A stretch of DNA of 64,000 bases from contig NC_067132.1 of NCBI RefSeq assembly GCF_021347895.1, forward strand, positions 14,986,023 through 15,050,022, read 5' to 3'. This stretch comes from Acanthochromis polyacanthus (lineage: Eukaryota > Chordata > Actinopteri > Pomacentridae). Below the pieces are notes generated by a model. The model did no database searches and had not been told where the DNA came from. It saw nothing but the letters and a program-made list of their open reading frames with translations. Both the position numbers and the translations under genes were made by a program. This document shows positions 50,440 through 62,290 of the stretch, in pieces; the first letter of the stretch is position 1; every line of letters begins with the position of its first letter.

Positions 50440-51260
50440 GTGTCAAAATGTGGATGTTTGGAGATTGGGCTTCCAACCCTGCCAAATGATTAAAATGTTC
50501 CCTCTGACATTCATATTCCCTTATCTAGATTCCTGCCTAGGTACGTTGAGCTGCGTTGAATATGAATTGAGCGATGGCCGTATAGAATTTGATCTGAGAA
50601 ATGTTTATGGTTGAAGATGCAATTTGGGCATGTTTCATTTGGTAATGGTGTTGCTTTGATCAGAGAAACCAGTGATAGGATTGTGCTTTTTTTTACAATT
50701 TACCATCATGCTGCCCCATTAATGGCAATTCTGTTTAAAAATAAAAAGTCAATAAGGTATTCAGCCAAGATGTTGGATTATTTAATTCTAAAATAATGTA
50801 TTTATCATGTACAAGTCTTTCAGATTTTCCTTGGCCTCTCAAATCTGAAATGAATTTAGTTTTACATGAAGTTTTTATTTTTCCTGACAATATTTCGGAA
50901 GTTTTTTAACTTAATGAAATTGACTTCAGTCGGTCGCACAACAGAAACACTTTCACATACACTCACTCATGGACACACACATTAAATGCACCACAAAAGG
51001 AATCAGGGGGACCTCAGACATCAGAATCTCCCTGAGTGTGAGTCGCCATCCCTTCCCTTCCAACGCTCTGGAGATGAGGGTTGTCATGGTTACGGGGGCA
51101 GAAAAATCACCCCGTGGCCCACCCCACCCCCCATGACACAATTGCATACACACATATACAGACACCATTTTTTCTTTTTTCCTTCAGTTGTCCGGGCATT
51201 GCTGATGTCACTGGTGAAACTATGAATTTAACATACAGGTCAGAGATGCATATCTGGGCT
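50440..51260. promoter_or_regulatory. Enhancer-like DNA with an X-box
   Basis: 50440-50600 and 51000-51250 are repeat-free with CpG-bearing words; 50600-50950 is AT-rich. The RFX site is listed separately. No exon is supported. Confidence 0.3.
51080..51093 (-). promoter_or_regulatory. RFX X-box on the minus strand
   Basis: Read on the minus strand, GTAACCATGACAAC fits all positions of GTHNYYATRRNAAC. It is almost a palindrome (GTTGTCATGGTTAC on the plus strand), as expected of an RFX dimer site. Confidence 0.5.
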
Positions 51261-51960
51261 GCGGTAAGCCATCAGGAGACGTAGAGGAAAAATGGAACAA
51301 GAGCCGTGTTGCCTGACAGATAGACACAGCGTCCGAACGCCCTTGAAATTTAAAAGAGAAAGTAATAAAACACGAGAGGAAATTCAAAATTCAATCTCAA
51401 AGAGATTTGCTATTGAGGATGCTCTCTTTTCGCACCCCTTTCTCCTTTTCAGGTGCACTTAGACCCTTTTCTCTGGGAAAAAAAAGGCGGGGAAAGGGCA
51501 AAAAAGAGAAACGGAGCGCTTGATTGAAGAGAGAGATGGATGGTGAAACAAAGCAAAGAGAAGGAAGAGGGGAAATTCTTTGCGAGTTGCATTTGATTTT
51601 GCTGTCTCTGGCATTATAAAAAGACTTCACTAAGCACTTAGGGGATTACAGTGCACTTGCTTCTGATAAATGTCTTAATTTTGATGCGATTTTTAAGCCA
51701 TCAACATAATTATTATTTTTCATTTTTCTTTCCCCTTCCAACTTGTTTCTAATGAAGACCCTTTTCAATAAACAAATGGGTTTGCATTAAGGGGGATGAT
51801 GGGGCTTTCAAGTATAAACCTCTCATGTTTATTAAGTGCTTCCATTACACCACATTTCTTCAGCAGACCCCCAGTATTTTTTTTTCTTGAAAACAGATCA
51901 GTGTGGAGGAAGTTCGTACAGTCGTGTTGAGAGACGGCTTATTTTTCATTTTGCTTTAAC
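51261..51960. promoter_or_regulatory. Possible conserved non-coding block
   Basis: Mostly repeat-free. Contains ATCAACATAATTATTATT near 51700-51717 and a GTTTGCATTAAG octamer-like word near 51780. Frames are chance-like. Low certainty. Confidence 0.25.
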
Positions 51961-52489
51961 ATAATGCTTATTTAGATACGAAACGAAATACTTTAATGCA
52001 TAATAAGTACAATTTTTTGTTTTGTTTACAAGTAAAAATTGACTGAAAGCAATCTGTCACACATTATGCATTTACATGTTTGCTTTTCTATCAATATTTA
52101 ATTAATAAATGCAGCATCAAATACAGACCAAAACATTTGTGTTCCTCATATTATTAAAGCTTGTTAAAAGATATATTCAACACAATGATTTACAAAATTA
52201 ACATAATTCAGTAAAAAGATAATTCCTTAAAACAGACTTTTCATACCCAAGCTTCTAGCTATTAAAAATATTCTGCTGAGAAATACAGAGACAATGACAA
52301 TAAATTGTTGCAGTACATCTAGACACTATCCTTATATAATTGGTGTTTGATAACACCGATTGACTATTGATCGGCACTGAGATTTGACCCCGGCAATAAA
52401 TCCAGACCCCTGGTGGCCAGGATACTGCATCGTTGAATCTGAAATATTTTATCTGGGGCTTAAGAGGAATAGCCACTTATTCTTCCCTT
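51961..52489. other. AT-rich DNA with one CTCF-like site
   Basis: Very AT-rich to about 52250, then a less biased stretch carrying the CTCF-like site at 52403-52416. No gene. Confidence 0.55.
52403..52416 (-). promoter_or_regulatory. CTCF-like motif
   Basis: On the minus strand CCACCAGGGGTCTG matches 12 of 14 positions of the CTCF core CCASYAGRKGGCRS. CTCF marks loop anchors and insulators (established); occupancy here is untested. Confidence 0.35.
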
Positions 52490-52960
52490 ACACTGGTTTT
52501 CCTTTTTTATGACAGCAGCGCTCTCATCTTTCCTCTTAAGTTTTACCCTTTTGTGACCTTTTGGAGAGACCAAACGTGTCTGCGTTATATATGGGCTGTC
52601 CTGCGATGACGGGGTGAGGAGGGAGGTTATAGAGAGGGTGCATTAGCAAGTCCCCCCCACCCCAACCCTACCCGCCATGGCAGAGTCCCCAACCCCAACC
52701 CCACTCCGCTTCACTTCATTCATTTTGTTCGTCCCCTGCGGTCGGCCAGCAAGGCCTCTAAATCCTCCCTTTATTGTACACAGCGCACACAAAGGCTTGG
52801 CCTGCTCTCTCATTTCCTTGATGTGCCTTTGGACAGCAGCGGTGGCTTTGTAGGCATCGATGCAAACATTTGCATAAAGCAGCTCCTGGGGACCACCGAA
52901 CAATCAACTCAACTGTTTCTGGTCACTCCAGAAGACTTGCATATGATGTGTGACCACGTG
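52490..52960. promoter_or_regulatory. Candidate conserved non-coding element with octamer and open minus-strand frame
   Basis: GC-balanced block with an octamer ATTTGCAT (52868-52875) next to an AATCGATGC-like word. On the minus strand a frame (52643-52903) reads protein-like residues (CIDAYKATAAVQRHIKEMREQAK) but starts at TTG, has no recognised domain, and ends in a low-complexity Gly/Val run. A CCCCAG acceptor-like word precedes it but no good donor follows. Non-coding regulation is favoured over an exon. Confidence 0.4.
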
Positions 52961-53039
52961 AATTAAACACTTGGGTTGTGGTTTACGATTTAAGTTGTGT
53001 GAGATCGGCAACACGAGGTGGCCAAAGATACATGATTAG

Positions 53040-53530
53040 ACAAGAGTAAGGAGCTGACCCTCTTGATCTTTGGTGACGTAAATCTTTTCCTTGGCTTTGG
53101 CCTCAGCACTCTCTCTCTCTTTCTTGCTCCTCACCTTTCTCTTCACAACCAACAAAAGTGGGATTACCCAGAGAGAGAGAGAAAGAGAGACCGAGTAAAA
53201 AAAAAAAAAAAAAGTCGGTGTGTTTATGGCCAAGTTAAGCTTTTTGAACCAGGGGGTTTCCGTCCTAAAATAGACTCACTTCAGGCTGCAAGGCTGGTAA
53301 TTATTGACCGGGAGGAGAGAGTGGCAAACAACACACTCATTACACATGGAGATTGCTTGCTCGCCACGGAACGCCAGAATGGCAATGCAAATTGGTGGCT
53401 GCCCCCTTTTTGTGTGGTCAAAAATCTAGAGGGTCATTAGTATTTTGTTGGGCCCGTTTAATGTTCCTGAGTTGCATGTGGGAGTCAAGCTGCCTTTGAG
53501 GAGGTGGCAGCGGCTAAAGGGAGGGAGTCG
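53040..53530. promoter_or_regulatory. Candidate enhancer: CRE-like site, octamer, CCAAT
   Basis: TGACGTAA (53074-53081) is a CRE/ATF-type site. After a CT tract, a GA tract and a run of about 15 A (53198-53213), the clean part 53220-53440 carries GGTAATTATTGACC and an octamer ATGCAAAT (53385-53392) overlapping an inverted CCAAT (ATTGG). A frame stays open across it but matches no known protein. Confidence 0.4.
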
Positions 53531-54330
53531 GTGGCCCTGGCTCCTGCTTCAAAGGCTTCACTCAATCTTTCATGTGTTTCTTGTGAAGTGATGAGAATTT
53601 ACAGAAGAATAGAAGTAAATGTAGGTTGCACATGCGATTGCTTTGCTTCTGCAATAAATTACATTTGTGGCAGAGAAAGTATATGTTTAATAATGATGCA
53701 ATAATTTCAGTTTTTATTAAATAATTGTGGCTATTGTTTCTATGGGCTCTAACACTTGTTGAGAAAAATCACAATGAAAGAAAAATGCTAAACATAGCAT
53801 CTGATGTGCTATTGAACTAAATAAATAAAATGAAAATACATAAATTAATAGCTCATGTATTGCATATGCACAAAGTGTAAAAACATGCATGAAAAATGTA
53901 ATAGATTCAGTTCATTTTAGAACATTGTTTCTACTTTGCCAGGCCTACAAATTTAGAATGTATAATAATGCTTGACTAATGTTGCATATACAAGTTTGTT
54001 TGAATCAAGGGATAAAGGATATTTCATGTTTTACTATACTCAAAGATCCCTGAATATTTTACGGTGAGCGTTAATAAAATCAAATCATTTTGTATTAATT
54101 TTGTTGATCATAATTAATAAATTAATTTGTTTAATTAAAATGAAATAAAATAATGTAAGCTGTAAATAGCAGCTTGTGAAATTGGCCCTTATTAGTGACA
54201 GTTATTTAAATATTATCATTTTAAAATATACATAATTTAAATATATCAATTTATATAATAATCACCTACATTTAGATATTTAAATCTAAAAAATTATGCT
54301 TAATAACTACATCAGACTTTATTTTGCCAG
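53531..54330. other. Very AT-rich DNA, no gene seen
   Basis: Among the most AT-rich parts of the window (especially 53700-54330), with stops in all frames. Could act as a nuclear matrix attachment region, but nothing specific supports that. Confidence 0.6.
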
Positions 54331-54960
54331 TATTTTAAACTTTTATTGTCTCATTAGTGTTTGTTTTCTTTTCCTATTTACTATGAATGTTGCACATGCT
54401 GTTGTGCAATTCGTTTTCTTCTAGATTTTTCTTGTACCTGTGTGGGCTTTCCAAGGATACAAGGAAACAAACACAATTTTTCAGCAAAAATGCACACCTC
54501 TCCTCGTCCTCCCTTCTCTTCACATGGCATTCATTGCGTTTATGAAAGAAGATTAACATCGCCTCTGCATTTTTCAATTCCCAAATGTTTATCAGGGAGA
54601 TGAGAACCAGAATAGTTGTAATAGCAATGTGTCATTATTCATAGTGGATATTAGCTGTGTGACACTGCCGCTTTCCCTGCTGCATGGCGGTTGGTTTATT
54701 TCTTCCCATCAGGCACTGGGGTGTGACAGGGGGAAGTGTTGTTAGGACCGAGGTCCCTACAATGTCCCCTGATGTGGACAGACATTATAAATGACATCGC
54801 CCAGTCAGATGCGAGATGGCGACTGGGGGTGGTGGTGGTGTGTGTTGGGCGTGTACGGCAGAGAAAGAGAAAAAAGGCATAGTGAGGGAGGAGAAGATGA
54901 GAAAACATGGGGAGCCTCATTTGATGCAGTTAATGTGCAGATTTATGTAGAGGGACAGTG
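54331..54960. promoter_or_regulatory. Possible conserved non-coding block
   Basis: Balanced, mostly repeat-free sequence with a GGTGGT patch at about 54828-54842. Unrecognised frames only. Confidence 0.25.
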
Positions 54961-55195
54961 GTCAACATTCATAAGATCTTCCTTCCTCCCTCCCAGCCCC
55001 CCCACCCCCGCCTACTCCCACCCGATTTCTCCCTGTCCCACCCCTACTCCCCCCACAGGCTTTGTCCGTTCTTCTTCTCCCCCTCATTCTCTCCCACTCT
55101 GTCACTCACCATCATTCCTCCCTTCTCTCCCCTGTTTTTCCCTGTCTCTCATCTGTCTTTCCTGACTCCCTCCCTCCCTCCTTCTGTCTCCTGTG
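54961..55195 (+). repeat. Pyrimidine-rich tract
   Basis: About 220 bases nearly all C+T on the plus strand. The Pro/Ser-rich frames across it are artefacts. Confidence 0.75.
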
Positions 55196-56427
55196 AAAGG
55201 ACTGAGATTGTTGTGGACTGCAGCAATCAGACCAATAGGAGGCATAGGTAGACCACAGAAACGCAGCACTGACAGAGAGAGGGAGAGATGATACATATCC
55301 AGCATTCAGTAGTTTGATTTCTATGTTGCACAAATGTGCCAGCGTTTCCGTTTAACACAAAAACAGGACAGTACATTTAGGTATACATTCCCTCTGTGTA
55401 TTACAATATGCAGAAGTGTAGCAGCTAATTCAATTCAGAACAGGTTGACAAAAGAATTTTTAGACGGCTTCAAAATAACAGAATCTACATATATAAACCA
55501 CCACATAGTGCAACACTGATTTCTGCAGATAAAGGCATATTATGAGTATATGAGAAAAAGAGTTGAGCTCATTAATAGTCAAATTAAAATAAACATAAAA
55601 TTAGTTTGCTTTTGAAAATGTTTATTTCTAAATTTCTGTACACTAACTAGCATTATTGTCACAAGGAGAATGGGGGAAAATGTGTTTCAAGATTTTGAAT
55701 TAATATATTTTAATGTTAATTACATATGAGCAAGAATATGTATTGCAACCTAATTTTTGTGATAATAAACACTGAGTACTCCTACGACAGCCAAATTATT
55801 AATCGGAATTGAACATGTTCTTGTATTGTGTGAAGAAAGCTTTACGTTTTCTTTTCTGTATGTTCCATATGTTCCTGTGCTCTCGCGAAATAAAAGTTCT
55901 GATCTGTTCAGTTTCATCTTCTATGACAACTTTGAATATAGGCTCTTTGTAAATCTGTTTATATTGACATTAAAGTTGATGGAAAAATAACTCTTTCTTG
56001 CTGTCCAAGGCTGCACAACTTAAATAGGAGTTCATGTAGTGTTTATTTTTCATATCTGAGGTCAGATTTTATTGATGATACACTTTCTTAGCTAGATATG
56101 TATTTTATTTGAGTGATCAATATATTTATTTTAGAATTTTGTTGAATATGAGTTCCATCTGTATTTGTGTAACACCAGTTTATGGCGAGCTGCCACTAAA
56201 TGGTTCATGGTGGCAATGTAGTTTGTGAGTAGAAGTTTAATTCTTAGTAGAGGAACTTTTTGCCCCTGCTGTGATCTGAAGTGAAGTGAAAAAAATCCCA
56301 AATTTTAAATGTCACAGTATCCCTTTAAGCATTCTGCATTATTTTCATTATGGCACTGTAAAACCCACGCATGGTTTCATTTACTGATTGAATCAATTTA
56401 TTTCTGAATTAGCCCCCCCTAACCAAA

Positions 56428-56429
<2 letters not shown>
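55196..56429. other. AT-rich DNA, no gene seen
   Basis: Unique, AT-rich, stops in all frames. Nothing recognised. Confidence 0.6.

Positions 56430-56523
<94 letters not shown>
56430..56523 (+). repeat. (CA)n microsatellite, about 47 units
   Basis: Uninterrupted CA dinucleotides; the His-Thr frame across it is an artefact. Confidence 0.99.
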
Positions 56524-56524
<1 letters not shown>

Positions 56525-57189
56525 AGCTTCTGTCACTTTCTCATCTCTCTGCCCTTCATACAGTGCTTTCCCTCTTTTTTACCTCTTTCTCTGACTCTTT
56601 CTTTTTCCCAGTCCACTGAGTTTTCTGGTAATCCCTCTCAATCATTACAGAGGCCCTTCACTTTTCGTGGAACTTTCTCACCCCAGTTGTGCCCCAGACT
56701 TCCATTCATTTTCCTTTTTTCCCTCTCTCAAACATGCTCCAGTACGGCATCACTTTTCATTTCTAAGGTGGAAAACAACCTTTCTCAACACACCTCTTAA
56801 AATCTGAAATATCTAAAAACTTACTGGTCTACATTTTTGCTAAACATAGATTTAGCATTACATAAAAATAAGACTCAAAAGGGTACACATATGTGGATTA
56901 CAAAATAATCAAATCTTAAATGGTTGCAGACATCAAAAATACCCAGAGCACATTCTAAATATGCGTTGGATGCCAATGTAGCACACAAAACATAGTGTGA
57001 ATTGTATGTTTGTCCTTGTTAGAAGACACTTTCCTATAGGTAAAAGGCTAAAGTAGGCTAATAACACGAGTGCGATTCAAATGTGAGTTTCACTTTCATG
57101 CTAGCAATCATTTTGTCACACATTTTCAAACAGGGCATATCTTGTTTTGGAATGAAACTCTTCAAGCTCAGTGTTTCTACCTGCAGCAG
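56524..57189. other. Non-coding DNA, no gene seen
   Basis: CT-rich at 56530-56610, then AT-rich unique sequence. Confidence 0.6.
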
Positions 57190-57900
57190 CAACCGTCTGT
57201 AGTTTTCTCTGTCTGAGAGCCTAAAGCTGTAGCTTTACAAGTGAACCTGCCAGTGTGATCTCAGACTGGCTGCACCCTGGGGCAAGGCAGAGGAGACTAT
57301 ATGTGTGTATGAGTGAATACGGTGTGTGTGTGTGTGTGTGTGTACAGTGTGTTAGAGCTGGCACAACCACCCCTGAAAAGTGCTCTCAAGACCCTTGATT
57401 CCATAGCTCAATATTATGATCTCTGAGATCTCTCTTATGCCAGGATGGAACTTATGGATTTTGGGCATTCGCCTTGCAGCGCTATTAGCCTGCTATTTCC
57501 ATACATTGTTCTTTGGCCTCTGGAGAAGTGGGGCTTTTTATTAGCCTGGCTGCATGTTAGCTGCAATCTCCAATGTCAAAACACTGTAAAATTCTCAGAA
57601 CTGCTTCGGTTTTATTGATATCAGGCAGGAACATGAGTAACCAGCAGTTCTTTCAATAATGAGCATCGCTATAACAATTCAATAACACAACTGACTCTAT
57701 AATGACCTCACATGTTATGGTATTTTTCAATTTCCTATTGCATCACTATCACATTCATCTAATATTTCCACAGGGATTAATTGCTTTGGTGTGAATTCCT
57801 CTACAGTTGATCATTTGGATTACTTTAGTTCAGCTCTTGCTCCCATGTGTCCTGATGGCCTGTATATATCTATTCAAGCTGTGTCCACTGAGGAAAATTT
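57190..57900. promoter_or_regulatory. Possible conserved non-coding block with a TG repeat
   Basis: Balanced unique sequence at 57190-57300 and 57350-57900, interrupted by a TG microsatellite at 57322-57343. No clear motif cluster; low certainty. Confidence 0.22.
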
Positions 57901-58140
57901 TACACTAATGCAGTCTGTTAAAAGTGGAATTACATAGGCGGTGGATTCAGTGCACACCCATCGTTGCTGTTTGTAAGATGTGGATGTGTCCAGAATAATT
58001 GTGCCGAAGCTGAAAACATGAACAAACTTTATACAGGCCACAAACTAATTTTTACATTTCCCTTTCTGCATAGCACATTAGAGTCTTTAGCACTATTTAT
58101 GGACTGCAACTTTAAGATGTCATCATAAAGTAAGACGCTG
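57901..58140. other. Unique DNA, no gene seen
   Basis: Nothing recognised. Confidence 0.55.
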
Positions 58141-58640
58141 TGATTTTAAAGTTGACAAAGAGTTCCCTTTCATTCTAGTTAGGGGAACGATGGCTTGATT
58201 GACAGAGAAACACTTGAAGGGCGATACAAAGATAGCTAGCTGGGACGGCTGGAGAGAGCGAGAGTGAGTTGTGCTTGCTAATTAAAAGAGTAGCAGCTGT
58301 CTTTCTTTCTGTTTCTGTTATTCCCTTGTTCCTGGGAGTATTAATGTTTTATTCAGGAGAAACATAACTACAGATGAAATTAATAAAATCAGGCTCTGCC
58401 TTTCCCTTGCTATCTCTTGGGGGGGTGGGAAATTCAAACGCTCGTTTCTCCCGGCTTTGAAAGTGCAAACTCAAAGTGCTCCGTGTACTGTAGTTTTCAT
58501 TTCTTCATTTCCTGCATATTAAGTTCCTTTTTCCCTTTTGTTTCAAAGTGCATTGCCCTGAAAATAAAGATCAATTTTTCAGTGCAAGAGGCTTTGGAAT
58601 TAGAGCAATGTTTTCCACACTAGCAGAGTAATTTACTGTA
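58141..58640. promoter_or_regulatory. Candidate regulatory block with PBX-MEIS site
   Basis: Repeat-free sequence around the site at 58196-58205, followed by GCTAATTAAAAG near 58277 and a balanced stretch to 58640. No exon found. Confidence 0.33.
58196..58205 (+). promoter_or_regulatory. Perfect PBX-MEIS composite site
   Basis: TGATTGACAG is the exact consensus bound by PBX-MEIS/PREP heterodimers, cofactors of HOX proteins (established). A 10-mer is expected by chance roughly 0.1-0.2 times in this window. Confidence 0.45.
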
Positions 58641-58668
58641 GTTACTGCATTATTTTCATGGGCTGTAT

Positions 58669-58693
58669 TGTGTGTGTGTGTGTGTGTGTGTGT
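58669..58693 (+). repeat. (TG)n microsatellite, about 12 units
   Basis: Short pure TG tract followed by TAGG. Confidence 0.95.
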
Positions 58694-60049
58694 AGGTTTT
58701 GTTTTCTCCCTCAGAATTTTGTATCAAAAATAACAGTGTGAAGCTTTTAGTCCTGTTTATGCAAGTCTACATGAGATAGAGAGACACGGTGCGATTATAT
58801 TTTAGTATGCTGTGCTTGTGTTGCTGTACTAAGTGTGCTCATGCACTTCAGTTGTTTGTGTGAGTGTGTACATGTGCATATGAGTGTGTTTCATTTGACT
58901 ATACATCCAGGCCCTGGGAGTATTTGCCTGTCTGATCACCTCATGTGAGTCTAAGAAGGGAAGCCATGCGCGACTAACGCGCACTTCAGAGTTGAACTAA
59001 TTGTGTCATTTTTAACATGAATCTGTGCTTGCCCACATTTTATTCACTCTCTTTCCTCTCCTTCTCCCCTGAGCCACACAATGAATGCAGAGTGTAGCAG
59101 GCCCTTGCATCCATCCAGCTCGGGAGGAATTTTCAATGCTGCATGCAGGTGCATCATTTATTTCCCCCAATGCTGGTGTTTATATCTGTGTGTGTGTGTG
59201 CTCTAAAACCGCTACCTCTGTGAGGACCAAATAACCTCACATAATAAGATTAGGAGAAACAGCTAGCAGTTTCTGTTGGTGCTTATTGTGACCAAGTTAA
59301 TTGTGGATTTTTCTGAGGTAAAGTTGAGGGCTGAGGTCATTACTCTGGTTACAGTTAGAATTCAGTTTCCCAGTGAGGTTTGGTTGGGTAGTTTTGATAT
59401 GTGGCTAAGTTTTACAGTACAAGTTTTGTATTATGATTCTGGTGGACTATAACCACTTGCAGTTTTACATGTTCTCAGACCATTAAGTATATTACATATT
59501 AAACTATCAATTTTCCAGAGCAGGCCAGAACTTTTTCTTCTTTTGCAATTCATCACAATGCAGATTTAGACACCTTTATTTCTTACCGGATGATCATTAA
59601 GCAAGCAGGGATTGGATTTAAAGAAGTAAGGATTCTTGCCAATTAGAGTCTCGAAAAATAAGCCGAGGACAGACCAACAACATGCAAACATGGACACTGA
59701 GAAAGGAATGGATTTGACTGTGACTCCTAAAATGGTATCGCCACTGTCAGAAATATAACTCAAAAAGAGGAAAAACTGTTTCCACCATGGATTAAAATTG
59801 AAACTCTTTTGAAGTTAATCGGTTCCTTTACATTTCCAATTACTCAATGCCACATTTTAGATTTACACTTGATCCCATGTATGGGGTACATGCTCTTGTT
59901 GTAGTGCCCTTTTATAGATGATTCCATATTATTGTTGTCTGTTTGCTTATTTGGCTGAAGAATAAATTAATTATATTATCATGCTTGAAGTGAAAATGCC
60001 GTGGTTTTTAAATACTGAGCACAACTTCCTGGATTCTGTTTATTATGTT
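58694..60049. other. Non-coding DNA, no gene seen
   Basis: TG words near 58850-58890 and 59188-59200. A 65-codon minus-strand frame (59566-59763) ends at a GTAAG-like donor but has no recognised domain. The stretch 59020-59180 may be regulatory. Confidence 0.5.
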
Positions 60050-60350
60050 TTACCTGCCCTATCAAAGAGCACCTGTCGGATCAGCCATTAGTCGCGCAGC
60101 GCTTCCTTTTTCCTTTCTAAATGGCTGTGTTTCTTTGTGTTTAAATGAGCTCATGCATTACAGCATAAAAGAGGTAAAGGTGATGGGGGTCAAGCACGTA
60201 CTCGAATTGGTGTGTGAATATTGATATTTCTTTAAATTGCCCATTGACTGTAATGTCTTCACTCGTTAACATGTTTTCCAGTAGCTCTGTGTCTCACAGA
60301 AGTAAAGCAAGCTGGCAGTCGGCAAAGAACACCAGCAAATTACTAAATGT
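60050..60350. promoter_or_regulatory. Possible conserved non-coding element
   Basis: Repeat-free block with CAGCCATTAGTCGCGCAGCG (four CpGs nearby, unusual in this window). A TAAATGAGCTCATGCATTA stretch follows. No frame of interest. Confidence 0.28.
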
Positions 60351-61889
60351 TTGCTCCTGTTACCAGTAAATTACAACAAAAGCAAGCTTTGTCATTTTGG
60401 AAAATCAGAACCCTGTCATCTTGTCAAGTTGGATGAAGAAGCACTCTGTCCCACTCTACTTATGTTTTTTTTTCTGTTTTTGGGGGGCCTTGTAGAAGGA
60501 TTTTGCAGCAGCAGTCAGCATTAGTCAAGGTGAAGGTTGATGCTGTGTGTCTGTGATGGTGTTAGAGACTGCACACATGTAATTGCATATGTGCCTGGAA
60601 GCTAATATCAGTGCAAATACTGTTACAACAGTGGCTAGAAAGGCTTGATTCTTCGATTTAGAATATTTTGACATATTTTAAAACTGAGCTGCGCACAATT
60701 TAGACAGCACAAAGGAAAAAAGGAAAAAAAATCTTTGGAATTTTATACAAGGCAAATACACGTGTTTCTGGACATGGAGGACATAACTGTCCAACTGTTT
60801 CTTTGCACTCGCCTTTGTTTCAGTATGCGTCATCTACAGACTCGCTAATCTCATTCTAAAAACTGCAACTGAGTAAGTCCATGCTGTGTGTATCACTTTT
60901 GCTTCTACTGATAACAGATCCTCCTCATTGAAATGTAGCTGCTCAGTGGCTTTGTACTGCAGGTCTGATATTGGTCTGATAAATGAATGATTTTCAGATA
61001 ACAGTTGTCCTCAAGCAATCAGAAAGATCTTGAGACGGGTAATGGATTCTGTAGCAGTATTTCTAATTTGTGATTGTGTGATATTTATGGATGTTATAGT
61101 ATGAGGGCAAATATGCACTTATTAAAGAATATCTGACTTTGCATGTACGTCAGCAATGCGCTGCTTTGCAGTCATACAATAGCAGAGTTTACTTTATTTC
61201 ACTGCAGCTGTTCAGGGGTAAATGCTTAGCTTGAGCACAGGGTGACTCTGATATTAGTTTTCCCACTAATATATTAAAAATGAACAACAGTGATGGCATT
61301 CAGGAGAAAAGGAGCAAGAACCAAAGCTTCTACAACACAGAGGTTCCCTGTTGTTGAATCTAAGTACATCCAAGTGTGTGGAACCATTCTTCACACCACA
61401 GTGAGTGCCGAGGCTCTTTAATGGCAGTCTCTGTCTCTTAGCCCTGTGATCTCTCACTCCACTCAGCCAAAGCCACAGAACCTTAATGGACTTCCTACTA
61501 CACAAATAATGAGATAAGTTAAGATGTTATGGATAGCTAGACAAAGATGTAAAAACAAAGAAGTAGGAAGGGGCTCAGTGCTGATTCTGAGCACCTTAAA
61601 TGCAGATTCTGGTATTTAAGTCCTGGAACGTATAAATAGGCACACAGATGCAGCCGCACACATACTAATGCACACGCACTCACACACAGACACTGCATAC
61701 ACATATCTTTAGCCACCTAACAGCAAAGCACTCTCATGCACACACTTGCACATACACAAGCCAAAGCAGTGCTGTCTGGTTGATCAATAGTTTCCTGTGC
61801 TGGGGAGGGGTGATGACTGCAGACAGCAGTCAAAGCCCTGAGGACCAGAGGGTGACACCCCTTATCAACTGAGCAAGGTGAAATGTCAA
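60351..61889. other. Unique DNA with scattered CA words, no gene seen
   Basis: T run at 60464-60472 and G run near 60482; CA words at 61640-61760. The frames present are unrecognised. Confidence 0.6.
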
Positions 61890-62290
61890 ACACTGGATCT
61901 GGAGCTCCCTCTCTCTCTCTCTAAGTCTCACTCTCTCTCTTTTTCTATGAGACTCTTAGCTTCCCTCAGTTTCTCTTCGGTTCTGATTGTCTTCTGAACT
62001 TCTTTCTCTGCATCTCTCAGGCATTTTTTCCTTTGAATTTCTGTCTCTGACTCTTTCTCTCTTTCACCTAACTGAATTCCCTTCACTCTCTCTTTATCAT
62101 TCTCTCTGACTCTTAATCTCTCTCTTTGTGAACGTTAACCCCGCTCTACTACTCTCACTGAGCCAGTTTTTCAGTCTTTCTCTTTTTAAATCTGTAGGCC
62201 GCCATTATTATCTGATTCTGTTAATAACAGTCTCATCCCTTTCTGTCATCTGCTTCTCATTGTTTTTCTCCACAACCTTTTGTACCATGC
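61890..62290 (+). repeat. Long pyrimidine-rich tract
   Basis: About 400 bases dominated by CTCT/TTCT words on the plus strand, including (CT)n at about 61908-61921. Confidence 0.75.

Noticed and set aside
59566..59763. Minus-strand frame with YISDSGD and a GTAAG-like donor, briefly reminiscent of a DRAM/TMEM150 exon
   Set aside because: Only a seven-residue resemblance; the following residues do not fit that family.
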